Assembly: GCF_024460775.1 (NCBI RefSeq)
Contig: NZ_JANFYZ010000004.1
Coordinates: 124,001-188,000, forward strand
DNA length: 64,000 nt
Origin: Desulfovibrio desulfuricans
GTDB lineage: Bacteria > Desulfobacterota > Desulfovibrionia > Desulfovibrionales > Desulfovibrionaceae
Reading direction: 5' to 3'
Numbering within the stretch: the first letter of the stretch is position 1; every line of letters starts with the position of its first letter. Position numbers and translations under genes: made by a program. Positions 56,690 through 64,000 of this stretch are shown here, piece by piece. The notes below the pieces were generated by a model that saw only the letters and a program-made list of their open reading frames with translations, was not told the origin of the DNA and searched no databases.

Positions 56690-57997
56690 CTAGCGCCTGG
56701 GCGTCTGAAGCTTGGGCAGGGTATTGGCCCCGTGGGGCAGCAGTGTTGCCCGCAGGTCTTTGCCGCCGTTCAGCTTTTTTGCCAGCGCAAGGGCTTCATC
56801 CAGCGTTGTGGTAATGTGGATCTTTGTTTTGGCAAAATCTGCGGCATTCATGGAGCTGACCATGATGAGGTTGTGCTTTTCCGCCGACTCCGCAAACAGA
56901 AAGCCCACATAGCTGCCTATGGAAAAATTCTCGCGCAGGTCTTTTTCGCGTGCGTCCATGTTGTCGAAATCGCAAATCTGATGCTGGGTATCCGGGCTGC
57001 CAAAGCCCTCGGTGCAGGCGGACAGAATGATGATGGTGCCGCCCTCGCTCACCACCGCAAGGGCGTTGGCCAGGGTCTTGATGGTCTGGTAAAAATTGAT
57101 GTCCTTGGGTGCGCCGCCAGCGCTTGCTATAACCAGAGGAGTGCGTTCTCCCACGTTGACGCCGTCGATGGCGTCAACCAGCGCGCAGGCCTCGCGATGG
57201 GCCTGCACCATGTCGCCAGCCACGGCCTTGATGATGTTGTAATTGTCGTCCACCACCACGTTGAGCAGGAAGCTGGGCTTGGCCAGCAGGGCGGCTTCTT
57301 CAAGATCGGCGTGAAAAATATTGCTAGTTTCCATATTGGCGCTGCGCACCGCCGCATTGGTGCCGCTGCCAAAGCCCTTGTTCAGGGCCAGGTTGTGGTG
57401 CCGCTGGATGGTCTCGTAGCTGGCGATGCCGGGCAGCAGATACTTGGGGCCGCCGCCGTACCCGGCCAGAAAGTGATACACCACGCCGCCGGTCAGGATG
57501 ATATGGTCGCACTCCATGGCAAAGCGGTTAAACCACACCTCCGTGCCGTTGCTGGTCACGCCCGCCTTGACCATATCCGCCGCATCGCGGCACTTGTGGT
57601 CAATAACCTGAATACGGTTGTAAATATCCTCGGAAACGATGGCGATGTGCTCCTCGCGCGTCATGGGACGGTGCGTGCCCGTGGCCGTGAGTATACGAAT
57701 GTCCGCATCGCGGATGCCGCATTTGTTCAGACGGGCCACCACAGCAGGAACATAAACATTGGGCGACTGCCACAGGCGGGTGGAGTCAGGCACGACAATG
57801 CAGACCGTCTGGCCGGGTTTGAGCATTTCCTCAAGCCGGGGCGAACCGATGGGATTATCCAGAGCTTCGTTAATGTGCTCCAGCGCGCTTTTTGCGGGCA
57901 GCGCAACCGCATTGGAATGCAGCTCCGCCGCGATGAGGCCGTTGCCAAGCTCCACAGAAAATTCCCTGTCGCCGTATTTCATGTAATGCTGTGCCAT
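56690..57997 (-). CDS. larA: LarA-family nickel-pincer racemase
   Basis: This 435-residue enzyme is a LarA homologue. In L. plantarum LarA the nickel-pincer nucleotide is held by Lys184 and His200, with His108 and His174 in catalysis. Here His109, His175, Lys185 and His201 occupy the same spacing: ATGTHRPMT, then YHFLAGYGGGPK, then IQRHH. The family racemises or epimerises 2-hydroxy acids, lactate being the founding case. No larB, larC or larE gene (for cofactor synthesis) is in the window. The start MAQHYMK has AGGGA upstream. The neighbours TauE/SafE and an Ldh2-type dehydrogenase suggest a hydroxy-acid pathway, substrate unproven. Confidence 0.87.
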   Translation of the reverse strand: MAQHYMKYGDREFSVELGNGLIAAELHSNAVALPAKSALEHINEALDNPIGSPRLEEMLKPGQTVCIVVPDSTRLWQSPNVYVPAVVARLNKCGIRDADIRILTATGTHRPMTREEHIAIVSEDIYNRIQVIDHKCRDAADMVKAGVTSNGTEVWFNRFAMECDHIILTGGVVYHFLAGYGGGPKYLLPGIASYETIQRHHNLALNKGFGSGTNAAVRSANMETSNIFHADLEEAALLAKPSFLLNVVVDDNYNIIKAVAGDMVQAHREACALVDAIDGVNVGERTPLVIASAGGAPKDINFYQTIKTLANALAVVSEGGTIIILSACTEGFGSPDTQHQICDFDNMDAREKDLRENFSIGSYVGFLFAESAEKHNLIMVSSMNAADFAKTKIHITTTLDEALALAKKLNGGKDLRATLLPHGANTLPKLQTPRR

Positions 57998-58149
57998 GAG
58001 TCGTGTCCCTGTTTGTTGCTGTGCCGCAAATGCAGCGCCGGGCCTTGTTCCGCGCAATTCTGCCGCGGCGCCAGTTCGTTCAGGGTCTGTTATGCCTCAT
58101 GCAGGTTTTTGTGAAGAGGGGAAAATTCCGCTTCCGTGCCGCATTTGCT

Positions 58150-58875
58150 CTACCCAAACAGCGCGCTGCCCGTCATTACAAGGCCCGCGCAGGCAAGCAT
58201 GATATCAATAAGCAGGCGGAAGGTCGCTTCAGACATGCCAAGCACAAAACGCTTGCCCAGAAAGGTACCAACAGCCAGCGCCGCCCCAACCACAAGACCA
58301 TTGCACAGCACTGGCAGGGGCAAGCCGCCCACAGCGCCGAAGGCCAGAGCCTTGGCAACATACACGGCAATGGACGCGGCCGCCTCGGTGGCGAGCAGCG
58401 CGCCCTTGGCGAGGCCAAAACCGGCAAATATGGGAATGGTCAGCGGCCCGGTGGAATACACTACCCCGGTCAGATATCCCACAAGACCACCCGCCAGGGC
58501 CATCTGCGGGGAGCCAAGATGCATGCCGCGCGTACGGCTGGCCCGGCGCAAACCGATGAGCGCAAAAAAGAACAGCCCAATGCACAGGTTGGAAATTTCC
58601 GCGGGCATGATCCAGAGAGTCCGCACACCCAGCACCGCCGCAGGCACGGCAGTTACCGAATAGCAGGCAAAGGCCCTGAGGCTTATCTGCCGCCGCCAGG
58701 CCACCACCCGCGAGGCATTGCCCGCGATGGAGGCAACAGCCATGATGGGAATGGCGGCCTTGGGGCCGAAGGCCAGACTCAGCACTGGCAGCAGGATTAT
58801 GGACGACCCGGTGCCCACCACCCCGCTGATGGCCCCTGCCACAATGCCGCATAGAGCAATAAGTGCGTATACCAC
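58150..58875 (-). CDS. TauE/SafE-family anion exporter (second copy)
   Basis: This 241-residue inner-membrane protein has about eight helices and the family repeats GAISGVVGTGSSIILLPVLSL and LVGYLTGVVYSTGPLTIPIF. It is only distantly similar to the copy at 38.8 kb. Members export sulfite, sulfonates or related anions. It is on the same strand as larA, about 150 bases upstream of it, and downstream of a small monooxygenase-like gene, so these three may form a unit. Confidence 0.85.
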   Translation of the reverse strand: MVYALIALCGIVAGAISGVVGTGSSIILLPVLSLAFGPKAAIPIMAVASIAGNASRVVAWRRQISLRAFACYSVTAVPAAVLGVRTLWIMPAEISNLCIGLFFFALIGLRRASRTRGMHLGSPQMALAGGLVGYLTGVVYSTGPLTIPIFAGFGLAKGALLATEAAASIAVYVAKALAFGAVGGLPLPVLCNGLVVGAALAVGTFLGKRFVLGMSEATFRLLIDIMLACAGLVMTGSALFG

Positions 58876-58907
58876 GGCCTCTCCATTCTGCGCGCCCAGA
58901 TTTGCGT

Positions 58908-59219
58908 TTACAGGGGCGTAATCTGATCTACCTCGTGGTGGAACACATAAGGATCTGCCACCAGCTCAAAGCGTTCGTCATCGGGATAGTGCACGGCAAG
59001 CTGGTAATTTTCGCCCGCAAAGGCCTTTATGGCCTCCAGAGAATCCCACCATGTGGCAAAGAAAAAGTGCTCCCATCCGCGAAAGGTCATGCGTTTGACC
59101 GCAACACCCAGATTGCCATGAACGCTTTTGGCGTGGTCTTCGCCCGTTTTGCGCAGATGCCCGGCAAAGGCGTCCCCCATAACTACAGGCACGCAGCCGT
59201 GCCATGTTCTCACAATCAT
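58908..59219 (-). CDS. Small antibiotic-biosynthesis-monooxygenase-like (dimeric alpha-beta barrel) protein
   Basis: This 103-residue protein starts MIVRTWHGCVP and has the length and pattern (WWDSLEAIKAFAG with a preceding FFFATWW strand) of the dimeric ferredoxin-like ABM/EthD-type fold. The aromatic-rich core is usual for these small proteins, which may be cofactor-free oxygenases or binding proteins. The start is well supported by AGGAG at a good distance; a longer open frame upstream lacks such a site. It ends 32 bases before the TauE/SafE gene. Function is not assigned. Confidence 0.7.
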   Translation of the reverse strand: MIVRTWHGCVPVVMGDAFAGHLRKTGEDHAKSVHGNLGVAVKRMTFRGWEHFFFATWWDSLEAIKAFAGENYQLAVHYPDDERFELVADPYVFHHEVDQITPL

Positions 59220-59475
59220 ACTGTCTCCTGTCTGCTCCTGCGCCGCCTCTGACGGGGGCGCATTGTCAACGAAAATGCCTTGTGGTACCCAAACCGCACA
59301 CCAAGTCATCCTGCCTGAGGGATAATCCCGGCGTACTGGCGGCCCCGCGCCTGCGCCCTTGCTGTTTTCGGGGCAACAAACCCTGGCATCACCACATCGA
59401 TTCACACCGGCCTACAGACCACTTTTCCTGTCCGCCTTCCAGAACGATTTCTATGCCATTACGCGGAGCACGCAT

Positions 59476-60180
59476 ATGATCGGGCCAATTGTGAACAGTG
59501 GCGGACTTTTCATCGGCGGCATCATCGGCGTTATTTTTGCCGACATTTTTCCTGAACGGCTCAAAAAGGCGCTGCCTTCCATCTTTGGCGTCATAACCCT
59601 GTGTCTGGGCGCAAGCCTTGTGGGTAAGGCCGCAGCACTGCCCGCCGTGACGATTTCGCTTATTCTCGGCACCATGGTGGGCGAAATCATGTATGCTGAG
59701 GCCCTGCTGCAAAAGTTCCTGCGGGCCATTTTTAGCCTGCTTAAGAGCAAGCGCATGGGCGACGAAAACTTTTCCCTGATGGTCATAACCTTGGTGGCGG
59801 CATTCTGCTTTGGCAGCATGGGCTTTTTGGGGGCCTTTCATGAAGGCCTCACCGGCAAGCCCGACATTCTGCTGACCAAGGCCGCGCTGGACATGTTCAC
59901 GGGCGTGGTTTTCGGCTCCTTCATGGGCTTTTCCGTAAGCCTTATCGCCGTGCCGCAGTTTATTATTCTGGCGCTCATCTACATGGGGGCCACCACCATT
60001 GCCCCGTTCATGACCCCGGCCATGCTCAACGACTTTACCGCCTGCGGCGGCGTCATCTTTGTGGCCACGGGCCTGCGCATGTGCGATATCAAGATATTCC
60101 CGGTCATCAACATGCTGCCCGCGATGGCCATTATTTTGCCGCTTTCGCACCTGTGGGAGCTGTACTTTCCCTTCAAGTAA
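59476..60180 (+). CDS. DUF554 membrane protein
   Basis: This 234-residue protein has about seven membrane helices and the DUF554 hallmarks: an N-terminal MIGPIVNSGGLFIGGIIG, a later CFGSMGFLGAFHEGL, and the GGVIFVATGLRMCDIK segment. The family (E. coli YdfK/YqgA-like) is thought to be a transporter, but no substrate is known. The start at 59476 has GGAG upstream and matches the family's conserved N-terminus; the open frame runs 39 codons further. It is divergent from the ABM gene and convergent with the Ldh2 gene. Confidence 0.83.
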   Translation: MIGPIVNSGGLFIGGIIGVIFADIFPERLKKALPSIFGVITLCLGASLVGKAAALPAVTISLILGTMVGEIMYAEALLQKFLRAIFSLLKSKRMGDENFSLMVITLVAAFCFGSMGFLGAFHEGLTGKPDILLTKAALDMFTGVVFGSFMGFSVSLIAVPQFIILALIYMGATTIAPFMTPAMLNDFTACGGVIFVATGLRMCDIKIFPVINMLPAMAIILPLSHLWELYFPFK

Positions 60181-60260
60181 CCGGCCTGCGACCATGGCTG
60201 AAATAGGTTTTTGCCCTCTGGCGCGCAAGGCCGGAGGGCAAAACCGGTTAAACACTGCGG

Positions 60261-61259
60261 CTAGTGCAGCGATTGCAGTTGGGCCAGCAGATCCTCTGGC
60301 AGATCAATACTATTTCGCTCACTGGCGGCGCGGCTGAGGCCGATACGGCGATCGCCCGGAAGGCGCGCGCCCGGCTGGTCGCTGATGAAGCCCAGCAACT
60401 GCTCCACGCGGTCCAGAAAATTCGCCCCTGCCGTTGCCGCAGGGTCCATGACCAGAAAGCTCTGCCCCAGACGCGGCGGCGGGCCATCCGGCGTGAACAG
60501 CGAAGAGGCCTCAATGGCCAGGGAAGCCCCCGTAAGCGCTGCCGACATTATTTCCACAATGAGAGCCAGGGCGTAGCCCTTGGGGCCGCCAAAGGGCAGC
60601 AGCGCACCGTTGAAAGCCTTGACCGGATCGCAGGTGGGATTGCCCTCCGCATCTACAGCCGCGCCCTCGGGAATAGTCTCGCCTTTTTTTGCAGCCTGCA
60701 AAATCTTGCCGCGCGCCAGCAACCCCATGGAAAGATCAACTACAAGGGGCGGGGCGTCCTTGCGCGGGCAGGCCATGGCCAGAGGGTTCGTGCCAAACGT
60801 CACCTTTGAGCCGCCGTAGGGGGCCAATGCTGCGGGGCTGTTGGCAAAGCCTAGGGCCAGCAGGCCCTGCGCCGCCAGATCCGCCACGGGAAATCCCATC
60901 ACGCCCGCATGGTGCGAATTGCGCACGGCCATGAGGGCCACGCCAGACTCCCTGGCGGCCTTGGCCACCACGGGCAGGCCATCGGCAAAAGCGCTGAAGG
61001 CGAAACCGCAGCAGGCGTCAACCAGCACCACGCCGGGTTTTGTGCGTTCCACCACCGGAACTGCGTTGCCATCAACCTTGCCTGCCGCCGCCTGGGATGC
61101 ATAGTAGGGAATGCGCGAAAATCCGTGCGAAGGCAGGCCTTCCATTTCTGCCCGCAGGAGCGAGGCGATGGTCAATTGGGCATTTCGCTGCCCGACGTTG
61201 TGGGCCTGCAAAATGTCTTCGCCCATTTTTTGTGCTTCGGTAAGGCTGATATGAGGCAT
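60261..61259 (-). CDS. Ldh2/ComC-family malate/L-lactate/sulfolactate dehydrogenase
   Basis: This 332-residue NAD(P)-dependent dehydrogenase belongs to the Ldh2 (YlbC/ComC) family, unrelated to Rossmann-type malate dehydrogenase. Recognised features are the ESGVALMAVRNSHHAGVMG catalytic segment, the FANSPAALAPYGG nucleotide-binding region and VKAFNGALLPFGGPKGYALAL. Members oxidise 2-hydroxy acids such as malate, L-lactate, ureidoglycolate or sulfolactate. The nearby larA homologue supports a hydroxy-acid substrate. GGAG precedes the ATG. Exact substrate cannot be read. Confidence 0.87.
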   Translation of the reverse strand: MPHISLTEAQKMGEDILQAHNVGQRNAQLTIASLLRAEMEGLPSHGFSRIPYYASQAAAGKVDGNAVPVVERTKPGVVLVDACCGFAFSAFADGLPVVAKAARESGVALMAVRNSHHAGVMGFPVADLAAQGLLALGFANSPAALAPYGGSKVTFGTNPLAMACPRKDAPPLVVDLSMGLLARGKILQAAKKGETIPEGAAVDAEGNPTCDPVKAFNGALLPFGGPKGYALALIVEIMSAALTGASLAIEASSLFTPDGPPPRLGQSFLVMDPAATAGANFLDRVEQLLGFISDQPGARLPGDRRIGLSRAASERNSIDLPEDLLAQLQSLH

Positions 61260-61698
61260 GGAGTCTCCAGATTCTAGCTGATTTTACTTATAGTTGCTTG
61301 CATTGCGCGAGCACTTTTTGCATACCAGTATTGTTGATGGCGGAAAAGGATGTTTTGCGCGCCCGCCCTGGGGCTTTTCTACGCACAAACTAAATGCTAA
61401 CCTTAAAAAGGCGCGCTGGCTCCCGCTTGGCCCGTGCTGCCGTTGAAGCTCCACGCGCGCGGCCATAATGGCAGTTCTGACCTGCGCGACGATCGGGAAC
61501 AAAAGCCCTGTATGGGGGCAGCGGGCATCTTTTTTCCGTTTTACAGAAAATTGATGCTTGACTGCGCGCCTTAGTCGCCATAAGCAAGCTCGCGACAGGC
61601 ATTGCCGCCGAAAAATTCCCCCCCTGGAATTCGGCGCTCAGGGTTAGTGCCCCTTTTGGGAATTGCTGCCTCACGCGATGCCAACATAAGGAAGGATA
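61260..61698. other. Divergent intergenic region
   Basis: This lies between the Ldh2 gene and the DUF4910 peptidase. TTGACT (61558-61563) and TAAGCA (61581-61586) with 17-base spacing form a weak plus-strand promoter candidate. A C/G-rich palindromic word (CGCGCGCGG near 61451) is present but not interpretable. No gene is supported. Confidence 0.35.
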
Positions 61699-62973
61699 AT
61701 GACGAGCTTCCATGACTTTCTTCGCAGTCTTTTTCCCATATGCCGCAGTATTACGGGCAACGGGGTGCGGCAGACGTTGCGCATGTTGCAGGAAGAATTA
61801 CCGGGATTACGTACCTTTGAGGTAGCGTCTGGATCCAAGGTTTTTGACTGGACAGTGCCGGACGAATGGAACATCAGGGGCGCGCGGCTGACTGGCCCAT
61901 CGGGTGAAGTGATTGCCGACTTTGCCGACACCAATCTGCATGTGATGGGGTATTCCGAACCCGTTGACTGCGACATTTCGCTGGAGGATCTGCAAAATCA
62001 TTTGCATTCCCTGCCCGAAATGCCCAATGCCATTCCTTACATCACATCATATTATGCCCGGCGCTGGGGATTCTGCATCAAGCACGACGAGCGGCAAAAG
62101 CTGGCCCCCGGCATGTACCACGCCTCCATAGATTCCACTCTGGCTCCGGGGCATCTGACATACGGCGACCTCGTGATTCCAGGCCAGTGCGAAAAAGAAA
62201 TTTTTCTTTCCACCTACATCTGCCATCCGTCCATGGCCAACAACGAGCTTTCCGGCCCGGTGGTGGCCACGGCCCTTGCGCAGTGGGTGGCGCAGCGCCC
62301 GCGCCGCTACACCTACCGTTTTGCCTTTGTGCCGGAAACCATCGGCTCCATCACCTATCTGAGCCGCAACCACGAGGCCTTGCGCCGCAATGTGGTGGCG
62401 GGCTTCAACCTCACCTGTATGGGCGATGAACGGGCCTATTCCTATCTGCCCAGCCGCAAGGGCAACACTCTGGCCGACAAGGCCGCCCTGCACGTGTTGC
62501 ACCATTTTGCACCCGATTTTATCCGCTACACCTTTCTTGACCGCGAGAGCGACGAGCGCCAGTACTGCGCGCCCGGCATCGACCTGCCCCTGTGCAGCGT
62601 CATGCGCAGCAAATACCACGTCTATCCCGAGTACCACACCTCGCTGGACGACTGCTCGCTTGTCACGCAAAAGGGGCTTGAAGGCAGCGTGAACATCATG
62701 ACGCGCATCCTTGAAGCGCTGGAAGAAAACGTCACCTACGAGCCGCGTGTGCTGTGCGAACCGCAGTTGGGCAAGTGCGGCCTCTACCCCACGCTGAGCA
62801 CAAAAACTTCCTGTACGGAACAGGTCAATCTGATGATGGATCTGCTGGCCTATGCCGATGGCGAAACCACGCTGCTTGAAGAAGCAGACATTGTGGGCAG
62901 GGATATTTTTCGCTGTGCGGAAACCATGCGCAAGCTGGTTGAAAAGGACGTGCTGGCGGTCAAAACCTGCTGA
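61699..62973 (+). CDS. DUF4910 M28-like aminopeptidase-type protein
   Basis: This 424-residue protein has the three-part layout of the DUF4910/DUF2172 family: an N-terminal LFPICRSITGNGVR, a beta-rich inserted domain (about 40-100: DWTVPDEWNIRGARL), and an M28-type peptidase core. The core includes TYICHPSMANNELSG (a probable metal-binding His), FVPETIGSITYLSRN and YPEYHTSLDD. A C-terminal winged-helix-like part follows. Members are often found near polysaccharide or lipid-modification genes, and their substrates are unknown. AAGGAAGG precedes the ATG. It stands alone here. The hydrolase assignment is at the fold level only. Confidence 0.82.
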   Translation: MTSFHDFLRSLFPICRSITGNGVRQTLRMLQEELPGLRTFEVASGSKVFDWTVPDEWNIRGARLTGPSGEVIADFADTNLHVMGYSEPVDCDISLEDLQNHLHSLPEMPNAIPYITSYYARRWGFCIKHDERQKLAPGMYHASIDSTLAPGHLTYGDLVIPGQCEKEIFLSTYICHPSMANNELSGPVVATALAQWVAQRPRRYTYRFAFVPETIGSITYLSRNHEALRRNVVAGFNLTCMGDERAYSYLPSRKGNTLADKAALHVLHHFAPDFIRYTFLDRESDERQYCAPGIDLPLCSVMRSKYHVYPEYHTSLDDCSLVTQKGLEGSVNIMTRILEALEENVTYEPRVLCEPQLGKCGLYPTLSTKTSCTEQVNLMMDLLAYADGETTLLEEADIVGRDIFRCAETMRKLVEKDVLAVKTC

Positions 62974-63018
62974 CGACTGTGCGCGGCATGGCTGCAAGGC
63001 CGCCGCGCAACAGCCGCG

Positions 63019-63807
63019 TCACGCCATGTCCCATCCCTGGGTTGTTTTCCGTCCCTGCTTGTAGCGGAAGTCGCATACCTTGCCGCCCTCAGCCAGTGTT
63101 GAGGTGCGCGCAAGGCCCGTGCCTTCCGCCCTTGCGGTGGGAAAGTCCACCCGGCAGGGATAAGGAGCCAGCTCGGGCATGCCCAGCGAGGCAAAATACT
63201 TCATCAGCCCGCATTCCGTGTAGTTTACGCCGATATCAAAATCGCGCCCATCACCCTGAAATACTGTCTGCACCCAATCCAGCGGGTAGCGCCGCTGCTG
63301 GCTGCGCATGGCCCAGCCCTGCAACAGGGCAAAATACTCCGGCGTAAAAAACCGCTGCCCGTTGGCGCGGTACGCTTCCTTCTGCTCCTCAAAACTGTAG
63401 ACCGCCAGATCGTACACAAGCTTGCCCACATCCCTGGCGCTGAATCCGTGCGGGCGCATGGCCGTGTACAGCGCCGCATACTGCGGCCCTACCAGAAAGC
63501 TGGGATAGGTCAGGTTTTCCGGCCCGCCAATATCCGGCAGAGGCAACAGACGGGCATGGGCCTGCCTTGCCTGGGCAAACATGGCGCGCAAATCTTCCGC
63601 TGGCCGCTGCCCGGCAAGCATCTGCTCCGCCCCGGCGCACATGCCCGCAAATTCGGCTTTGAGGGCCTCATCGCTCACCGGCTTGCCGATGCCCTGCGCA
63701 ATGGAGGCCATACAGGAACAGGGCAGCAGCAGACCGGCGCAGGTTCCCAGCGCAAAGGAGCAAAATGCGCGCCGGGTATAGCGTGGAAGCATAGTGACAT
63801 GGTGCAT
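63019..63807 (-). CDS. L-2-amino-thiazoline-4-carboxylic acid hydrolase-family protein, secreted
   Basis: This 262-residue protein has an N-terminal signal with an Arg-rich start (RYTRRAFCSFALG) and hydrophobic core ending in a Cys-containing GLLLPCSCMAS, so it is probably exported, perhaps by Tat or as a lipoprotein. The body matches the ATC-hydrolase family (pfam14196): FDIGVNYTECGLMKYFASLG and the C-terminal FPTARAEGTGLARTSTLAEGGKVCDFRYK. Characterised members open thiazoline rings to make cysteine derivatives; most homologues are untested. AGGAG precedes the chosen start. There is no thiazoline-metabolism neighbour in view. Confidence 0.75.
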   Translation of the reverse strand: MHHVTMLPRYTRRAFCSFALGTCAGLLLPCSCMASIAQGIGKPVSDEALKAEFAGMCAGAEQMLAGQRPAEDLRAMFAQARQAHARLLPLPDIGGPENLTYPSFLVGPQYAALYTAMRPHGFSARDVGKLVYDLAVYSFEEQKEAYRANGQRFFTPEYFALLQGWAMRSQQRRYPLDWVQTVFQGDGRDFDIGVNYTECGLMKYFASLGMPELAPYPCRVDFPTARAEGTGLARTSTLAEGGKVCDFRYKQGRKTTQGWDMA

Positions 63808-64000
63808 GACGGCTCCTGCTTGCGACGCGTTTGCGCGCCAGACTGGGGGTTTACGGCATGGCTCACACTAGCCGGAGCCGGGGGCGCTGTCCACGCGCGC
63901 CATAGCAGCGGCAAGGGTCTGTGGTATTGTCTGTGGGATAGGTGCGCGGCACGCCTCGCTTTTGTGAGCAAATCACTATTAATTACAAATTATCATTTAC
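63808..64000. other. Upstream region at the window edge
   Basis: The final 40 bases are AT-rich and may carry the promoter of the minus-strand ATC-hydrolase-like gene. Nothing else is seen. Confidence 0.3.

Overview
The window reads as chromosome of a sulfate-reducing Desulfovibrio-like bacterium (Desulfovibrionaceae). The evidence is a Re-citrate synthase clustered with isocitrate dehydrogenase and aconitase, a cytochrome c maturation operon whose CcmE carries Cys in a CX3Y motif instead of the haem-binding His, a Desulfovibrio-type outer-membrane porin, fused DctQM TRAP permease, several chemoreceptors, and an isethionate sulfite-lyase locus. Genes are GC-rich and closely packed. One stretch near 26.9-27.8 kb is clearly AT-richer. 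No IS element, prophage, CRISPR array or rRNA was seen.

Layout. 1-8 kb: the 3' part of a Mg2+ P-type ATPase, a secreted alpha/beta hydrolase, and two tandem chemoreceptors with nearly identical signalling halves. 8-12.7 kb (minus): an RNase II-like protein, plsY and thrC. 12.9-19.2 kb (plus): Re-citrate synthase with an extra C-terminal Cache-like domain, icd, a LysE exporter and a YbhJ-type aconitase; together these make 2-oxoglutarate from oxaloacetate and acetyl-CoA. 19.3-24.8 kb (minus): ccmE-F-A-B-C-D plus a TPR protein, including a 45-residue CcmD. 25-31 kb: a CBS/DUF21 protein, an initiator tRNA-fMet with a good promoter and terminator, an AT-rich orphan gene, and a GDYXXLXY/DUF2157-DUF4401 membrane pair. 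31-39.6 kb: a third chemoreceptor, an MFS transporter, a porin, a DcuSR/CitAB-like two-component pair and a TauE/SafE exporter.

39.8-50.1 kb is the most coherent system. A TRAP transporter operon (dctP, dctQM, an amidohydrolase-like protein) faces islA-islB, the glycyl-radical isethionate sulfite-lyase and its activase. A PAS/sigma-54 activator and an EamA exporter follow. Both divergent promoters have well-spaced -24/-12 sigma-54 elements, and candidate activator sites lie between them. The likely role is uptake of isethionate, cleavage to acetaldehyde and sulfite, and use of sulfite as electron acceptor. The IslA active-site residues fall at, or one residue from, the positions I recall for characterised IslA.

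50.2-64 kb holds a MarR regulator, lipoate ligase, an enolase-superfamily enzyme next to a MetNIQ-type ABC importer, a LarA (nickel-pincer racemase) homologue, a second TauE/SafE protein, an Ldh2-family dehydrogenase, small DUF proteins, an M28-like DUF4910 peptidase and an ATC-hydrolase-family protein. Function names come from motif recognition by eye; no database search was run.
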